From: Gammaproteobacteria bacterium
GTDB lineage: Bacteria > Pseudomonadota > Gammaproteobacteria > Pseudomonadales > UBA5518
Direction of reading: 5' to 3'
Length of the DNA stretch: 64,000 nt
NCBI GenBank assembly: GCA_016718385.1
Contig: JADKDK010000008.1
Coordinates: 434,001 to 498,000, forward strand
A model generated the notes under the pieces. It did no database searches. It saw nothing but the letters and a program-made list of their open reading frames with translations, and had not been told where the DNA came from. Of the stretch, positions 14,860 through 23,891 are shown piece by piece (position 1 is the first letter of the stretch; each line of letters starts with the position of its first letter). Both the position numbers and the translations under genes were made by a program.

Positions 14860-16002
14860 CTACACCGCATCGCGGTACGGCAGTGCTGCGGCGGCCTCGC
14901 GCCGGTAACTCTCGATCGCGTCCCGTTCGCGCGCGAGGAAGTCGTCGATCGCCGCGCGGAAGCCCGGGTGCGCGATCAGGTGGCAGGAGTGCGTGAGCAC
15001 CGGCTCGAAACCGCGCGCGAGCTTGTGCTCGCCCTGCGCGCCGGCGTCGAAGCGCGCGAGGCCCTCGCGGATGCAGAAGTCGATGCCCTGGTAGTAGCAG
15101 GTCTCGAAATGCAGCTGCGCGTAGTCCTCCGTGCAGCCCCAGTAGCGGCCGTAGAGCGTGTCGGCGCCGATCACGTAGAGCGCGCCGGCCACGACCTCGC
15201 GCCGGTGCTCGGCGACGACGAGCAGCAGGCGCTCGGGCATCGACTGTCCCAGCAGCCGGAAGAACGCGCGGTTCAGGTAGCCGCCGTGGCCGCTGCGCCG
15301 TGCGTAGGTCAGCTGGTAGAAGTGATGGAAGCGATCCCACAGCGCAGCGTCGACCTCCGTGCCGCGCAGCGCGCGCAGCTGCAGCCCCTGTTCCACCACC
15401 AGCCGCCGTTCGCGCTTCAGCTGCTTGCGCTTGCGTGACTGCATCAGGTCGAGGAAATCGGCGAAGTCGCGATAGCCGCGGTTGTGCCAGTGGAACTGCA
15501 CGCCGGTGCGATGGCCGAGGCCGGCGGCGGCCAGTTCCCCGGCAACCGGTTGCTCGGGAAACAGCAGGTGCCATGACGAGGCGCCCAGACGCGCCATTTC
15601 CTCGCGCACCGCCGCGAGCAGTTCCGCCTGCAGGTCCGCGAACGCCAGCCCCTCGGCCAGCAGCAGCCGCGGCCCCGCGGCCGGTGTGAACGGCACCGCG
15701 CTCAGCAGCTTCGGGTAATACGGCTGGCCGTGGCGGCGATAGGCATCCGCCCACGACCAGTCGAACACGTACTCGCCGTAGGAGTGCCGCTTCAGATAGC
15801 AGGGCATCGCGCCCACCAGCCGCGCACCCTCGCGCAGCAGCAGGTGGTGCGGCTCCCAGCCGGAGTCGCCGCCCACGCTGGCGCTGTCCTCGAGCGCGCA
15901 GAGGAACTCGTGGCGCAGGAAGGGATAGTCGCGCCCGGCGAGCGCATTCCAGTCCGCCGCCGCGACCTCGCGGATGCCGGGCAGGAACTGCGCGCGTGTC
16001 AT
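14860..16002 (-). CDS. FemAB-like/GNAT family protein (DUF482, COG3146)
   Basis: A 380-residue protein of the 'peptidoglycan biosynthesis'-annotated DUF482 family with a GNAT/FemAB-like fold. Recognisable blocks are WNALAGRDYPFLRHEFLCALE, YVFDWSWADAYRRHGQPYYPKLL, VQFHWHNRGYRDFADFLDLMQSRKRKQ, GRYWGCTEDYAQLHFETCYYQGIDFCI and GEHKLARGFEPVLTHSCH. The biochemical role is not established. The start overlaps the ubiA stop by four bases, so it is the last gene of a ubiC-ubiA-DUF482 unit. Confidence 0.82.
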   Translation of the reverse strand: MTRAQFLPGIREVAAADWNALAGRDYPFLRHEFLCALEDSASVGGDSGWEPHHLLLREGARLVGAMPCYLKRHSYGEYVFDWSWADAYRRHGQPYYPKLLSAVPFTPAAGPRLLLAEGLAFADLQAELLAAVREEMARLGASSWHLLFPEQPVAGELAAAGLGHRTGVQFHWHNRGYRDFADFLDLMQSRKRKQLKRERRLVVEQGLQLRALRGTEVDAALWDRFHHFYQLTYARRSGHGGYLNRAFFRLLGQSMPERLLLVVAEHRREVVAGALYVIGADTLYGRYWGCTEDYAQLHFETCYYQGIDFCIREGLARFDAGAQGEHKLARGFEPVLTHSCHLIAHPGFRAAIDDFLARERDAIESYRREAAAALPYRDAV

Positions 16003-16862
16003 CGCAGCAGGTAGTCGGTGGCGATGCCGGCGAACACGAGCAGGCCGAACAGGTTGTTGTTGAGGAAGGCGCGGAAGCAGCGCGCGCGCTCGCGCTCACG
16101 GATCAGGTACTGCTGCCACGCGAACAGCGCCGCGCCGCCGAGCAGGGCCAGCGTGTACGGCAACCCCATGCCGAACTGGCGACCGGCGAGCCACAGCAGC
16201 ACCAGCACCAGGAACTGCAGCAGTGCGGTGACCAGCCGGTCGGCGTCGCCGAACAGGATCGCGGTGGATTTCACCCCGATCGCGAGGTCGTCCTCGCGAT
16301 CGACCATCGCGTAAAAGGTGTCGTAGACCACGCTCCACAGCACGGCCGCGAAGAACAGCAGCCAGAGCGGTGGAGACAGCACCTGGCGCTCGGCGGCGAA
16401 CGCCATCGGTATGCCCCAGGAGAACGCGATGCCGAGTCCGACCTGGGGCAGGTGCGTGTAGCGCTTCAGGAAGGGATAGCCCGCCGCGAACACCAGCGCG
16501 GCGAACGAGAGCCACACCGTGAGCGCATTGGTCAGCAGCACCAGCGCGAAGGACGCCAGCGCGAGCACCGCGCCGAGCGCGAGCGCCTCGCGCTCGCCCA
16601 GCTGTCCGCTCGCCAGCGGGCGCTCGCGCGTGCGCTCGACGTGGCCGTCGATATGCCGATCCGCGTAATCGTTGGCGACGCAGCCGGCCGAGCGCATCAG
16701 GAACACGCCGGCGGTGAAGATCAGCAGGTTGGCCAGGGAGGGCTGGCCCTGCGCCGCGAACCACAGCCCCCACCACGTCGGCCACAGCAGCAGGAACGTG
16801 CCGATCGGACGGTCGAAGCGGATCAGGCGAAGGTACAGCGGCAGGCGTGCGCGCAATTCCAT
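15999..16862 (-). CDS. ubiA: 4-hydroxybenzoate polyprenyltransferase
   Basis: An integral membrane prenyltransferase that attaches the polyprenyl tail to 4-hydroxybenzoate in ubiquinone biosynthesis. From ATG 16862 it has 287 aa (E. coli UbiA 290). The first aspartate-rich motif is NDYADRHIDGHVERT, the second is YDTFYAMVDREDD, and the start LRLIRFDRPIGTFLLLWPT is typical. Several hydrophobic segments fit the family's nine helices. It lies 31 bp downstream of ubiC, whose product supplies its substrate. A longer in-frame extension to 16955 overlaps ubiC and is rejected. Confidence 0.95.
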   Translation of the reverse strand: MELRARLPLYLRLIRFDRPIGTFLLLWPTWWGLWFAAQGQPSLANLLIFTAGVFLMRSAGCVANDYADRHIDGHVERTRERPLASGQLGEREALALGAVLALASFALVLLTNALTVWLSFAALVFAAGYPFLKRYTHLPQVGLGIAFSWGIPMAFAAERQVLSPPLWLLFFAAVLWSVVYDTFYAMVDREDDLAIGVKSTAILFGDADRLVTALLQFLVLVLLWLAGRQFGMGLPYTLALLGGAALFAWQQYLIRERERARCFRAFLNNNLFGLLVFAGIATDYLLR

Positions 16863-16893
16863 GGATTGACCTGTGAGGGGCGCTGGGTCGGGA

Positions 16894-17460
16894 TTATAGC
16901 GAGCCCAGCCGGCAGGCCGGCAGGAAGAACTCCGCGACCAGCAGTGGCGCGCCATGCACCCGGAACACCGAGCGCCGGCCCCACACCGTGGCGCCGTCGG
17001 CCGGCGGCGCGGGCAGGATGCCGTGGCCAGCGCGCACCAGCGCCACTTCGAAGGGCTCGCGCCGCAGCCCGCGGCTGGAGAACAGCAGCGCGCCCAGCGA
17101 GCGCTCGCCGAAGCGGCGCAGGTGGCGCAGGCGCCCGCGCAGCGTGGCGGCGGGCATGATGCTGCGCGCGAACACCCACGGCTCGCCGGCGCACTCGAGC
17201 AGCACCTCGCGCACCAGTGCCACCTCGTGCGCGCCGAGGCCCAGCGCGCGTCGCTCGGAGGCGCGCGGACGCTGCCATGCCTGGCGCAGCACGCGCACGC
17301 GCAGGCGGTTGCCGCAGGCTGCCTGGAGAATCGCGGTGAGGGAGCCTTCGTCCAGCAGCCAGTGCCGCGTCGCCGGTGGCAATTGCGAGGAATCGAACCG
17401 CCGCCAGGGCTTCCAGGCGGGTTCGTCGGGCTGGAAGCCCGCGGACGCTAACGCGTACAA
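16894..17460 (-). CDS. ubiC: Chorismate--pyruvate lyase
   Basis: The 188-residue protein resembles UbiC, which converts chorismate to 4-hydroxybenzoate, the first committed step of ubiquinone synthesis. Family traits: WLLDEGSLTAILQA near the N-terminus, LREVLLECAGEPWVFARSI-like segment (VALVREVLLECAGEPW), the substrate-loop region LGALLFSSRGLRREPFE, and WGRRSVFRVHGAPLLVAEFFLPA at the end. Position immediately before ubiA on the same strand strongly supports the call. It is divergent from the rubredoxin reductase gene over 139 bp. Confidence 0.92.
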   Translation of the reverse strand: MYALASAGFQPDEPAWKPWRRFDSSQLPPATRHWLLDEGSLTAILQAACGNRLRVRVLRQAWQRPRASERRALGLGAHEVALVREVLLECAGEPWVFARSIMPAATLRGRLRHLRRFGERSLGALLFSSRGLRREPFEVALVRAGHGILPAPPADGATVWGRRSVFRVHGAPLLVAEFFLPACRLGSL

Positions 17461-17599
17461 TGCTGCGCTCTCCGTGGTCAGGACGCCGCTGATTCTAGCC
17501 GTTCATTCGCCGCGGAAGTTCCTCGACGCGGCCCGGAGCGTAGCGGGTGCGCGATGACAATGACAGCAGCGACGGCGCGATGGCGGCAGGGAGATTGGC

Positions 17600-18973
17600 A
17601 TGGCTCGGTGGGAATGTATCGTTTGCGGCTGGGTCTATGACGAGGCCAAGGGCTGGCCCGACGATGGCATCGCTGCCGGCACGCGCTGGGAAGACGTGCC
17701 GAACGACTGGCTGTGCCCGGATTGCGGCGTTGGCAAGGAAGACTTCGAGCTGATCGACGACACCCCGCTGGTGGCGGTTCCGCATCACCAGGAAGCCGAT
17801 ATCGTCTCGCTCACGCAGCCGGTGATCATCATCGGCACCGGGCTCGCCGGCTACAACCTGGCGCGCGAGTTCCGCAAGCTCGACAGCGACACGCCGCTGA
17901 TCCTGGTCACCTCCGACGACGGTCGCATGTATTCCAAGCCGATGCTCTCGACCGGCTTCACCAAGAACACCACGCCTGACGAGCTCGCGACCATGGATGC
18001 CGGCAGCATGGCGATCAGCCTGCGCGCCAGCGTCTGGACACACACGCACGTGACCGGCATCGACACCGCGAAGCACGAGATCCGCATCGGCGAGGCCACC
18101 ACGGTCGGCTACAGCAGGCTCGTGATCGCCTGGGGTGCCGACACCATCCGCCCGCCGTTGAAGGGCGACGGCCTCGACCACGTCTATTCGGTGAACGATC
18201 TGCTCGATTACGCGGATTTTCGCGCCGCGATCAGGAACAACGACGTGAAGAAGGTGCTGATCATCGGCGCCGGGCTGATCGGCTGCGAATTCACCAACGA
18301 TCTCTGCAACGGCGGTTTCGCGGTCGAGGCCGTCGATCCGCTCGGCTGGTGCCTGCCCACGCTGCTGCCCGAGCCCGCGGGCCGCGCGGTGCAGGGCGCG
18401 CTCGAGGCGCTCGGCGCGAAGTTCCACTTCGGCCCGCTGGTCAGCGAGGTGAACCTCGCGCCCGGTGGCAAGGGCATCGTGGCGACGCTGAACGACGGGC
18501 GTCGCATCGAGGCCGACATGGCGGTTTCGGCGATCGGGGTGCGCCCGCGCCTGGAACTCGCGAAAGCGGCCGGCATCGCGGTGAACCGCGGCGTGGTCGC
18601 GAACCGTCTGCTCGCGACCAGCGCGCCCGATGTCTACGTGCTGGGCGACTGCGCGGAGGTTGATGGCCACGTGCTGTATTACGTCGCGCCGCTGATGGCC
18701 TGCGCGCGCGCGCTCGCCAAGACGCTTGCCGGCACGCCGACCGAGGTCAGCTACCCGGCGATGCCGGTCACCATCAAGACCCCGGCCTGCCCGGTGGTGG
18801 TCTCGCCGCCGCCGGTGGGCGCGCCCGGGGCGTGGTCGATCAGCGGCAGCGGCCCGGATCTCGTCGCGGAATTCCGCGATCCCGCGGGCAAGCTGCTGGG
18901 GTTCGCGCTGACCGGCGAAGGCGGCAAGCAGAAGCTGCAACTGCAGAAGGAACTGCCGCCGATCATTCCCTGA
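17600..18973 (+). CDS. Fused rubredoxin and rubredoxin:NAD(+) reductase
   Basis: A 457-residue fusion. Residues 1-55 are a complete rubredoxin with two CxxC pairs (Cys6/Cys9 in CIVCGW and Cys39/Cys42 in CPDCGV) that bind one iron. From about residue 73 an FAD-dependent pyridine-nucleotide disulfide-type reductase follows: FAD GTGLAG near 79-84, NAD-site VLIIGAGLIGCEF, and VYVLGDCAEV near 355. Together they would pass electrons from NADH through FAD to rubredoxin, for example to alkane hydroxylases or oxygen-detoxifying enzymes. In Pseudomonas these are separate adjacent genes. GGGAG precedes ATG 17600. The partner oxidase is not in the window. Confidence 0.92.
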   Translation: MARWECIVCGWVYDEAKGWPDDGIAAGTRWEDVPNDWLCPDCGVGKEDFELIDDTPLVAVPHHQEADIVSLTQPVIIIGTGLAGYNLAREFRKLDSDTPLILVTSDDGRMYSKPMLSTGFTKNTTPDELATMDAGSMAISLRASVWTHTHVTGIDTAKHEIRIGEATTVGYSRLVIAWGADTIRPPLKGDGLDHVYSVNDLLDYADFRAAIRNNDVKKVLIIGAGLIGCEFTNDLCNGGFAVEAVDPLGWCLPTLLPEPAGRAVQGALEALGAKFHFGPLVSEVNLAPGGKGIVATLNDGRRIEADMAVSAIGVRPRLELAKAAGIAVNRGVVANRLLATSAPDVYVLGDCAEVDGHVLYYVAPLMACARALAKTLAGTPTEVSYPAMPVTIKTPACPVVVSPPPVGAPGAWSISGSGPDLVAEFRDPAGKLLGFALTGEGGKQKLQLQKELPPIIP

Positions 18974-18981
18974 GTGCAAGC

Positions 18982-20349
18982 TCAGGCCGCGAGGTCGCGC
19001 GCAATCGCCTGCAGCTCCCCGGCCGAACCGTGGATGCGCTCGCTCACGGCGAGTGCGTCGGCGCGGCTGATGCCGAGCTCGGCGAACATCGAGTCCGCGA
19101 TGGGCTGCAGCGGCGCGCTGCCGATGTGCTGTTCGCGCAGCAGTCGCGTCGCCAGGTGCAGCACGCGCGCCAGCACCTCGTGTTCGCCGGCCTGCTCCGG
19201 CGCCTGCTGGAAGCGCAGTGCCGCGCAGACTTCCTCCGGCAGGTGCCAGAAGCGCATCAGCCAGCCCGCCATCTGTTCACGCGTCACCCCGAGCAGGAAG
19301 CGTTCGACATGCCAGTGCCCGAGGTGCGGGTTGGCCTCGGTGTAGCGGCAGACCAGTTGCAGCTGCGGCTTGAACAGTTCCGCGAGGATCAGGAAGCCGA
19401 AGTTGTGCAGCAGCCCGCCGAGATAGGCGTGGCCCAGAGCGGGGCGCAGGCTCGAGGGCATGGCCTTGCACAGGCCCTCGACCATCGCGGCGCCATGAAC
19501 GGCCTGCAGCCAGTAGTTGCGGTAACCGTAGCGCCCTTCCTTCGGCAGGCGCATGGTCTTGCCGAGCGCCAGCCCCAGCGCGAGGTTCATCACCAGGTCG
19601 AAGCCGAGCACGCGCACGATGGCGTCCTGGATCGACTTCACCTTGCCCGGCGCCGCGTAGTACGGCGAGGACGCCCAGCTGACCACCTGCGCCGACAGCG
19701 AGGGGTCTATTTCGACCACCCGCGCCAGGTCGCTGACGCTGGCATAGGGGTCGGCGCTGATGCGGATGATGCGATGGGCGATCTCCGGCAGCGGCGGGAA
19801 ATCGAGGGTGTCCTCGAGGCGGCGCTCGATGCGCCGCGCGGTGAAGCGCGCGACCGCGTTGCCGATCTCCGCGACGTCGGCGCTCGCGGCGGCCGCGGGC
19901 GGGATGTCATCGAGCGCGACGCAGAAATCCGCGGTCGCGCCGCCACGCGACTCCAGCAGGGCGCGGAACGCCGCCCCGGACATCTGCAGCTGTGCCCCGC
20001 CGGCACCGGCGTCGAGACCGAGCTCGCTGCTCGCGAGCAGGCGCTGGTCGGCAATCACGGGCAGCTCGAGCACGCCGGGCACCGCCGGCAGGGAGTGCAG
20101 GCCCCGCGCGGCGCACAACGGCGCCAGGGCCTCCGCGGGCGTGGCGATCAGCTCGCGCGCGGTGCCGCGGTTCAGTGCGTCCAGGTCCAGCAACGAGTCC
20201 GCCGCGACCAGCACGAGCACGCGGCCGGCGGCATCCTGCAGCATCACGGGGCGTACCACTGTCTGCGCCGGGCCCGCGGCAAGCTCCGCCGGTGACCACG
20301 GAATACCGCCGGCATCCAGCACGTTGCTCACGGCTTCGGGTAATTGCAT
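18982..20349 (-). CDS. HDOD-domain protein with YbaK-like N-terminal region
   Basis: A 455-residue cytosolic protein. Residues from about 190 to 400 form an HDOD domain: FPPLPEIAHRIIRISADPYASVSDLARVVEIDPSLSAQVV, then SIQDAIVRVLGFDLVMNLAL and HAYLGGLLHNFGFLILAE. HDOD proteins are signalling modules related to HD hydrolases but usually lack the metal-binding residues. The first 150 residues resemble a YbaK/aminoacyl-tRNA deacylase-like fold (AAGPAQTVVRPVMLQDAAGRV, LAPLCAARGLHSLPAVPG), a pairing known in Pseudomonas relatives; this part is less certain. It is convergent with the rubredoxin reductase gene. The pathway is unknown. Confidence 0.8.
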   Translation of the reverse strand: MQLPEAVSNVLDAGGIPWSPAELAAGPAQTVVRPVMLQDAAGRVLVLVAADSLLDLDALNRGTARELIATPAEALAPLCAARGLHSLPAVPGVLELPVIADQRLLASSELGLDAGAGGAQLQMSGAAFRALLESRGGATADFCVALDDIPPAAAASADVAEIGNAVARFTARRIERRLEDTLDFPPLPEIAHRIIRISADPYASVSDLARVVEIDPSLSAQVVSWASSPYYAAPGKVKSIQDAIVRVLGFDLVMNLALGLALGKTMRLPKEGRYGYRNYWLQAVHGAAMVEGLCKAMPSSLRPALGHAYLGGLLHNFGFLILAELFKPQLQLVCRYTEANPHLGHWHVERFLLGVTREQMAGWLMRFWHLPEEVCAALRFQQAPEQAGEHEVLARVLHLATRLLREQHIGSAPLQPIADSMFAELGISRADALAVSERIHGSAGELQAIARDLAA

Positions 20350-20460
20350 CGTCCTGGTCCTCCGCGCCGGGGCGGATGCCCTGCTGTCACGCTGAGGGAA
20401 TTGTAGTAGAGCGTGCCGGGGCCCACACGCGCGCCAGCCGATTCGGTGACGCAGTCGGCA

Positions 20461-22557
20461 TCAGGCCTCGGCGTAGCGGGTGCGGCCCGGGATCCAGCGG
20501 TCGAGCAGCGCGTCGATCTGCCCGGGATGTTCGCGCAGCATCGTTTCGGCCGCCGCGCGCACGGCCGGCAGCAGCGCGCCGTCGCGGCCGAGATCGGCGA
20601 AGCGCAGGCCCATCAGGCCGGTCTGGCGCGTGCCCAGCAGTTCGCCGGGGCCGCGCAGCTCGAGGTCGCGCTCGGCCAGCACGAAGCCGTCGCAGGTGTC
20701 GCGCATCGCATCGAGCCGCGCGCGCCCGGCCAGCGACAGCGGTGCCTGGTACAACAGCACGCAGTGGCTGGCATCGCGGCCGCGACCGACCCGTCCACGC
20801 AGCTGGTGCAGCTGCGCCAGCCCGAGCCGCTCGGCGTTCTCGATGATCATCAGCGAGGCGCGCGGCACGTCCACGCCGACCTCGATCACGGTGGTGGCCA
20901 CCAGCAGTTCGATCTCGCCGGCCTTGAAGGCGTTCATGATCTCGAGGCGCTGTCTGCCGGGGACGCGGCCGTGGACGAGTCCCACCCGCAGCGCCGGCAG
21001 CCGCTCGGCGAGCTCCGCGGCGATCGCCTCGGCGGCCTGTGCCTCCAGCGTCTCGGATTCCTCGATCAGGGTGCAGACCCAGTAAGCCTGCCGCCCTTCG
21101 GCGCAGGCGGCGCGCACGCGCTCGACCACCTCGTCGCGGCGCGCATTGCTCACCACCGCGGTGGCGACCGGCGTGCGCCCCGGCGGCAGTTCGTCGATCA
21201 GCGAATAGTCGAGGTCCGCGTAGGCGGTCATCGCCAGCGTGCGCGGTATCGGGGTCGCCGTCATCACCAGCTGGTGCGGCGCAAAGCCGTCCGCCAGCCC
21301 TTTCTCGCGCAGCGCCAGGCGCTGGTGCACGCCGAAGCGGTGCTGCTCGTCGATGATCACCAGCCCCAGCCGCGCGAAACCGACCTGCTCCTGGAACAGC
21401 GCGTGCGTGCCGACGGCCAGCGGTGTCTCGCCCAGCGCCAGCGCCTCCAGCGTGGCGCGGCGCTCCGCCGCCGGCATGCGCCCGCTCAGCAGCACCGTGC
21501 GCAAACCCAGCGGATCCAGCCACGCCGAGAACGTGCGGTAGTGCTGTTCGGCCAGCAGTTCCGTGGGTGCCATGATCGCGACCTGCCAGCCGTTCTCGAT
21601 CACCGCGAGGCTGGCGAGCGCGGCCACCAGCGTCTTGCCGCAGCCGACGTCGCCCTGCACCAGGCGCAGCATCGGCGCTCCGCTCGCGAGGTCGCGGCGG
21701 ATCTCGGCGCTGACGCGCAGCTGTGCGCCGGTCGGGGTGAAAGCGAGCGAGCGCAGCAGGCGCTCGCCGAGTCGGCCGTCGTCATGCATCACGGGGGCGC
21801 GGTGCGTGCGGGCGCGCTTGCGCATCAGCAGCAGCCCGAGGTGGTGCGCCAGCAGTTCCTCGGCCGCGAGGCGTTGCTGGTAGGGATGGGTGCCGGCCAG
21901 CAGCTCGGCGACGGGCGCATCGGGCGGCGGCCGGTGCAGGTAGCGCAGCGCCTCGGCGAGCGGTCCGGCGCCACGCAGCAGCCCGGCCGGCAGCAGCTCG
22001 CGCAGCGTGTTGCTGCCGAGATGCCGCAAAGCTTGCTCGGTAAGTGAGCGCCAACTGGCTTGATGCAGGCCCTCGGTGCTGGGGTAGATTGGGGTCAGTG
22101 CCGCCGCGTCCGGCGCCGGCTCGTCGGCATCCAGCACCTGGCATTCCGGGTGGTACATCTCGATGCCGCTGCGCCCGAGACGCGCCTCGCCGTAACAGCG
22201 CAGGCGCGCCGCGCGCTCGAGGTTGTGCTGCTGGGCCGCGCTGAAGTGGAAGAAGCGCAGCGTCATCGTCCCGCTGGCGTCGGCAAGCGTGCAGGCCAGG
22301 CTGCGCCGGCGGCCGAACTCCACGCGTGCCGCGAGCACGCGCCCTTCGACCACGGCCTCCGCGCCGGGGCGCAATTCGCGCACCGCGCTCACGCGGGTGC
22401 GGTCCTGGTAGCGCAGCGGCAGGTGGAACAGCAGGTCGGCGACGCTGCGGATCTCGAGCGCGGCGAGCTTGCCGGCCAGCCGCGGCCCGACGCCGCGCAG
22501 CGCCGTGACGGGCAGTTGTTCGAGCGAAGATCGCGAGCTGGCGGAATCGGGGGTCAA
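20461..22557 (-). CDS. recG: ATP-dependent DNA helicase RecG
   Basis: An SF2 helicase that remodels stalled replication forks and Holliday junctions. The wedge/OB part starts with LPVTALRGVGPRLAGKL and LLFHLPLRYQDRT; helicase motifs are MLRLVQGDVGCGKT, IMAPTELLAEQHY, IIDEQHRFGV, MTATPIPRTLAM, LVHGRVPG, VATTVIEVGVDVP and HQLRGRVGRG. TTG 22557 gives 698 aa (E. coli 693); an upstream TTG at 22599 gives 712 aa and cannot be excluded, as no ATG exists before the domain. It is divergent from the SDR gene. Confidence 0.93.
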   Translation of the reverse strand: MTPDSASSRSSLEQLPVTALRGVGPRLAGKLAALEIRSVADLLFHLPLRYQDRTRVSAVRELRPGAEAVVEGRVLAARVEFGRRRSLACTLADASGTMTLRFFHFSAAQQHNLERAARLRCYGEARLGRSGIEMYHPECQVLDADEPAPDAAALTPIYPSTEGLHQASWRSLTEQALRHLGSNTLRELLPAGLLRGAGPLAEALRYLHRPPPDAPVAELLAGTHPYQQRLAAEELLAHHLGLLLMRKRARTHRAPVMHDDGRLGERLLRSLAFTPTGAQLRVSAEIRRDLASGAPMLRLVQGDVGCGKTLVAALASLAVIENGWQVAIMAPTELLAEQHYRTFSAWLDPLGLRTVLLSGRMPAAERRATLEALALGETPLAVGTHALFQEQVGFARLGLVIIDEQHRFGVHQRLALREKGLADGFAPHQLVMTATPIPRTLAMTAYADLDYSLIDELPPGRTPVATAVVSNARRDEVVERVRAACAEGRQAYWVCTLIEESETLEAQAAEAIAAELAERLPALRVGLVHGRVPGRQRLEIMNAFKAGEIELLVATTVIEVGVDVPRASLMIIENAERLGLAQLHQLRGRVGRGRDASHCVLLYQAPLSLAGRARLDAMRDTCDGFVLAERDLELRGPGELLGTRQTGLMGLRFADLGRDGALLPAVRAAAETMLREHPGQIDALLDRWIPGRTRYAEA

Positions 22558-22619
22558 GCGGCTGGCCGATGACGTGGGCGGACTGCGATGATAGCCCAAT
22601 GCAGTTGCGGGAGGCGTCG

Positions 22620-23481
22620 ATGAACGGGGCGGACATATTGATAGCCGGTTGTGGCGATGTGGGTGGCGCGCTGGCCGAGCGGCTGCGCGATGCGGGCCAT
22701 CGCGTGGCCGGCCTGCGGCGTCGCGCCGGGTTGCTGCCCGCCGGCATCGAGCCGCTGGCGGCGGACCTGGGCGAGCCGGCCACGCTCGCCCTCCTCGGCG
22801 AGCGTCGCTTCGACATCGTCGTGGTCAGCAGTGCCGCGGGCCGCTTCGACGAGGACCACTATCGTCGCGTCTACGTCGAGGGGCTCGCGAACCTGCTCGA
22901 CGTGCTGCGTGGCACGCCGCACGTGCTGCTGGCATCGAGCACCGCGGTCTACCACCAGTGCGACGGCGAATGGGTCGATGAGGATTCGCCCACCGAGCCG
23001 CACGGCTTTTCCGGCCGCATCCTGTTGCAGGCCGAGGCGCTGCTGCGCGAGCGCGCCGCACATCGCGCCACGGTGCTGCGCTTCGGCGGCATCTACGGCC
23101 CGGGCCGCGAGCGGCTGCTGCGCGAGGTCGCCGCAGGCATCGGCTGTGCGCGCGAGCCGGTGCGCTACACCAACCGGATTCATCGCGAGGACTGCGCTGG
23201 CATCCTGCAGTTCCTGGTCGGGCGCCCTGCTGCGCGGCGAGGCGCTCGCACCGCTCTACCTCGGCGTGGACAGCGAGCCGGCGCCGATGTGGGAGGTGCG
23301 GCACTGGATCGCCGCCGGGCTCGGCGTGGCGCTGGACGACGCGGCGGGTGGCGCGCAGGGCGGGCGCGCACCCGGCAGCAAGCGCTGCAGCAACCGGCGC
23401 CTGCTCGAGGCCGGTTACGCGTTGCGCTATCCCGATTTTCGCGCCGGCTATGCGCCGCTGATCGCGCCGCTCAGGACTTGA
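22620..23481 (+). pseudogene. NAD(P)-dependent epimerase/dehydratase (YeeZ-like SDR), frameshifted as given
   Basis: The N-terminal two thirds read in one frame from ATG 22620 (GGGAGG five bases upstream): Rossmann motif IAGCGDVGGALAERL, VVSSAAGRFDEDHYRRVYVEG, LLASSTAVYHQ, LRFGGIYGPGRERLL and RYTNRIHREDCAGILQFLV. The rest (ALLRGEALAPLYLGVDSEP to the stop at 23481, including KRCSNRRLLEAGYALRYPDF) is in the next frame. The switch lies at about 23217-23225; dropping one G from the run TCGGGCG restores a continuous extended-SDR protein of about 286 aa. It overlaps the convergent ridA gene by 11 bp. It is either a recent frameshift or a one-base sequence error. Confidence 0.82.
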
Positions 23482-23860
23482 CCACCATCGTGGCCTCGAT
23501 CTCCACCGCGGCGCCACGCGGCAGCGCGGCGACCTGCACGCAGGCACGCGCCGGGTAGGGTTCGGCGAAATAGCGGGCCATCACCGCGTTGACCGCGGCG
23601 AAGTCCGCGAGGTCGGTGAGGTAGATGTTCACCTTCACGCAGTGGTTGAGGTCGCCGCCGGCGGCGCGCGCCACGGCCGCCAGGTTCTCGAACACGCGCA
23701 CCGTCTGCTCCGTGATGTCGCCCGCGACCAGCTGCATGGTCGCCGGGTCGAGCGGGATCTGGCCCGACATGTAGACCACGTTGTTGATCTTCACGGCCTG
23801 CGAATAAGGGCCGATTGCCTGCGGCGCGTCGCTCGCGTGGATGACTGCGCGATTGCTCAT
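23471..23860 (-). CDS. ridA: RidA family reactive-intermediate deaminase
   Basis: The 129-residue protein is a Rid/YjgF/UK114 member that hydrolyses reactive enamine/imine intermediates released by PLP enzymes. Signature blocks: SDAPQAIGPYSQAVKINNVVYMSGQIPLDP, the active-site Arg in YPARACVQVAALPRGAAVEIEA, and NIYLTDLADFAAVN. It lies 31 bp downstream of spoT on the same strand, as in other gammaproteobacteria, and its 3' end overlaps the convergent SDR gene. Confidence 0.93.
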   Translation of the reverse strand: MSNRAVIHASDAPQAIGPYSQAVKINNVVYMSGQIPLDPATMQLVAGDITEQTVRVFENLAAVARAAGGDLNHCVKVNIYLTDLADFAAVNAVMARYFAEPYPARACVQVAALPRGAAVEIEATMVVKS

Positions 23861-23891
23861 GGGTGCTCCTCGATGCGAATGCGGGGGGACA

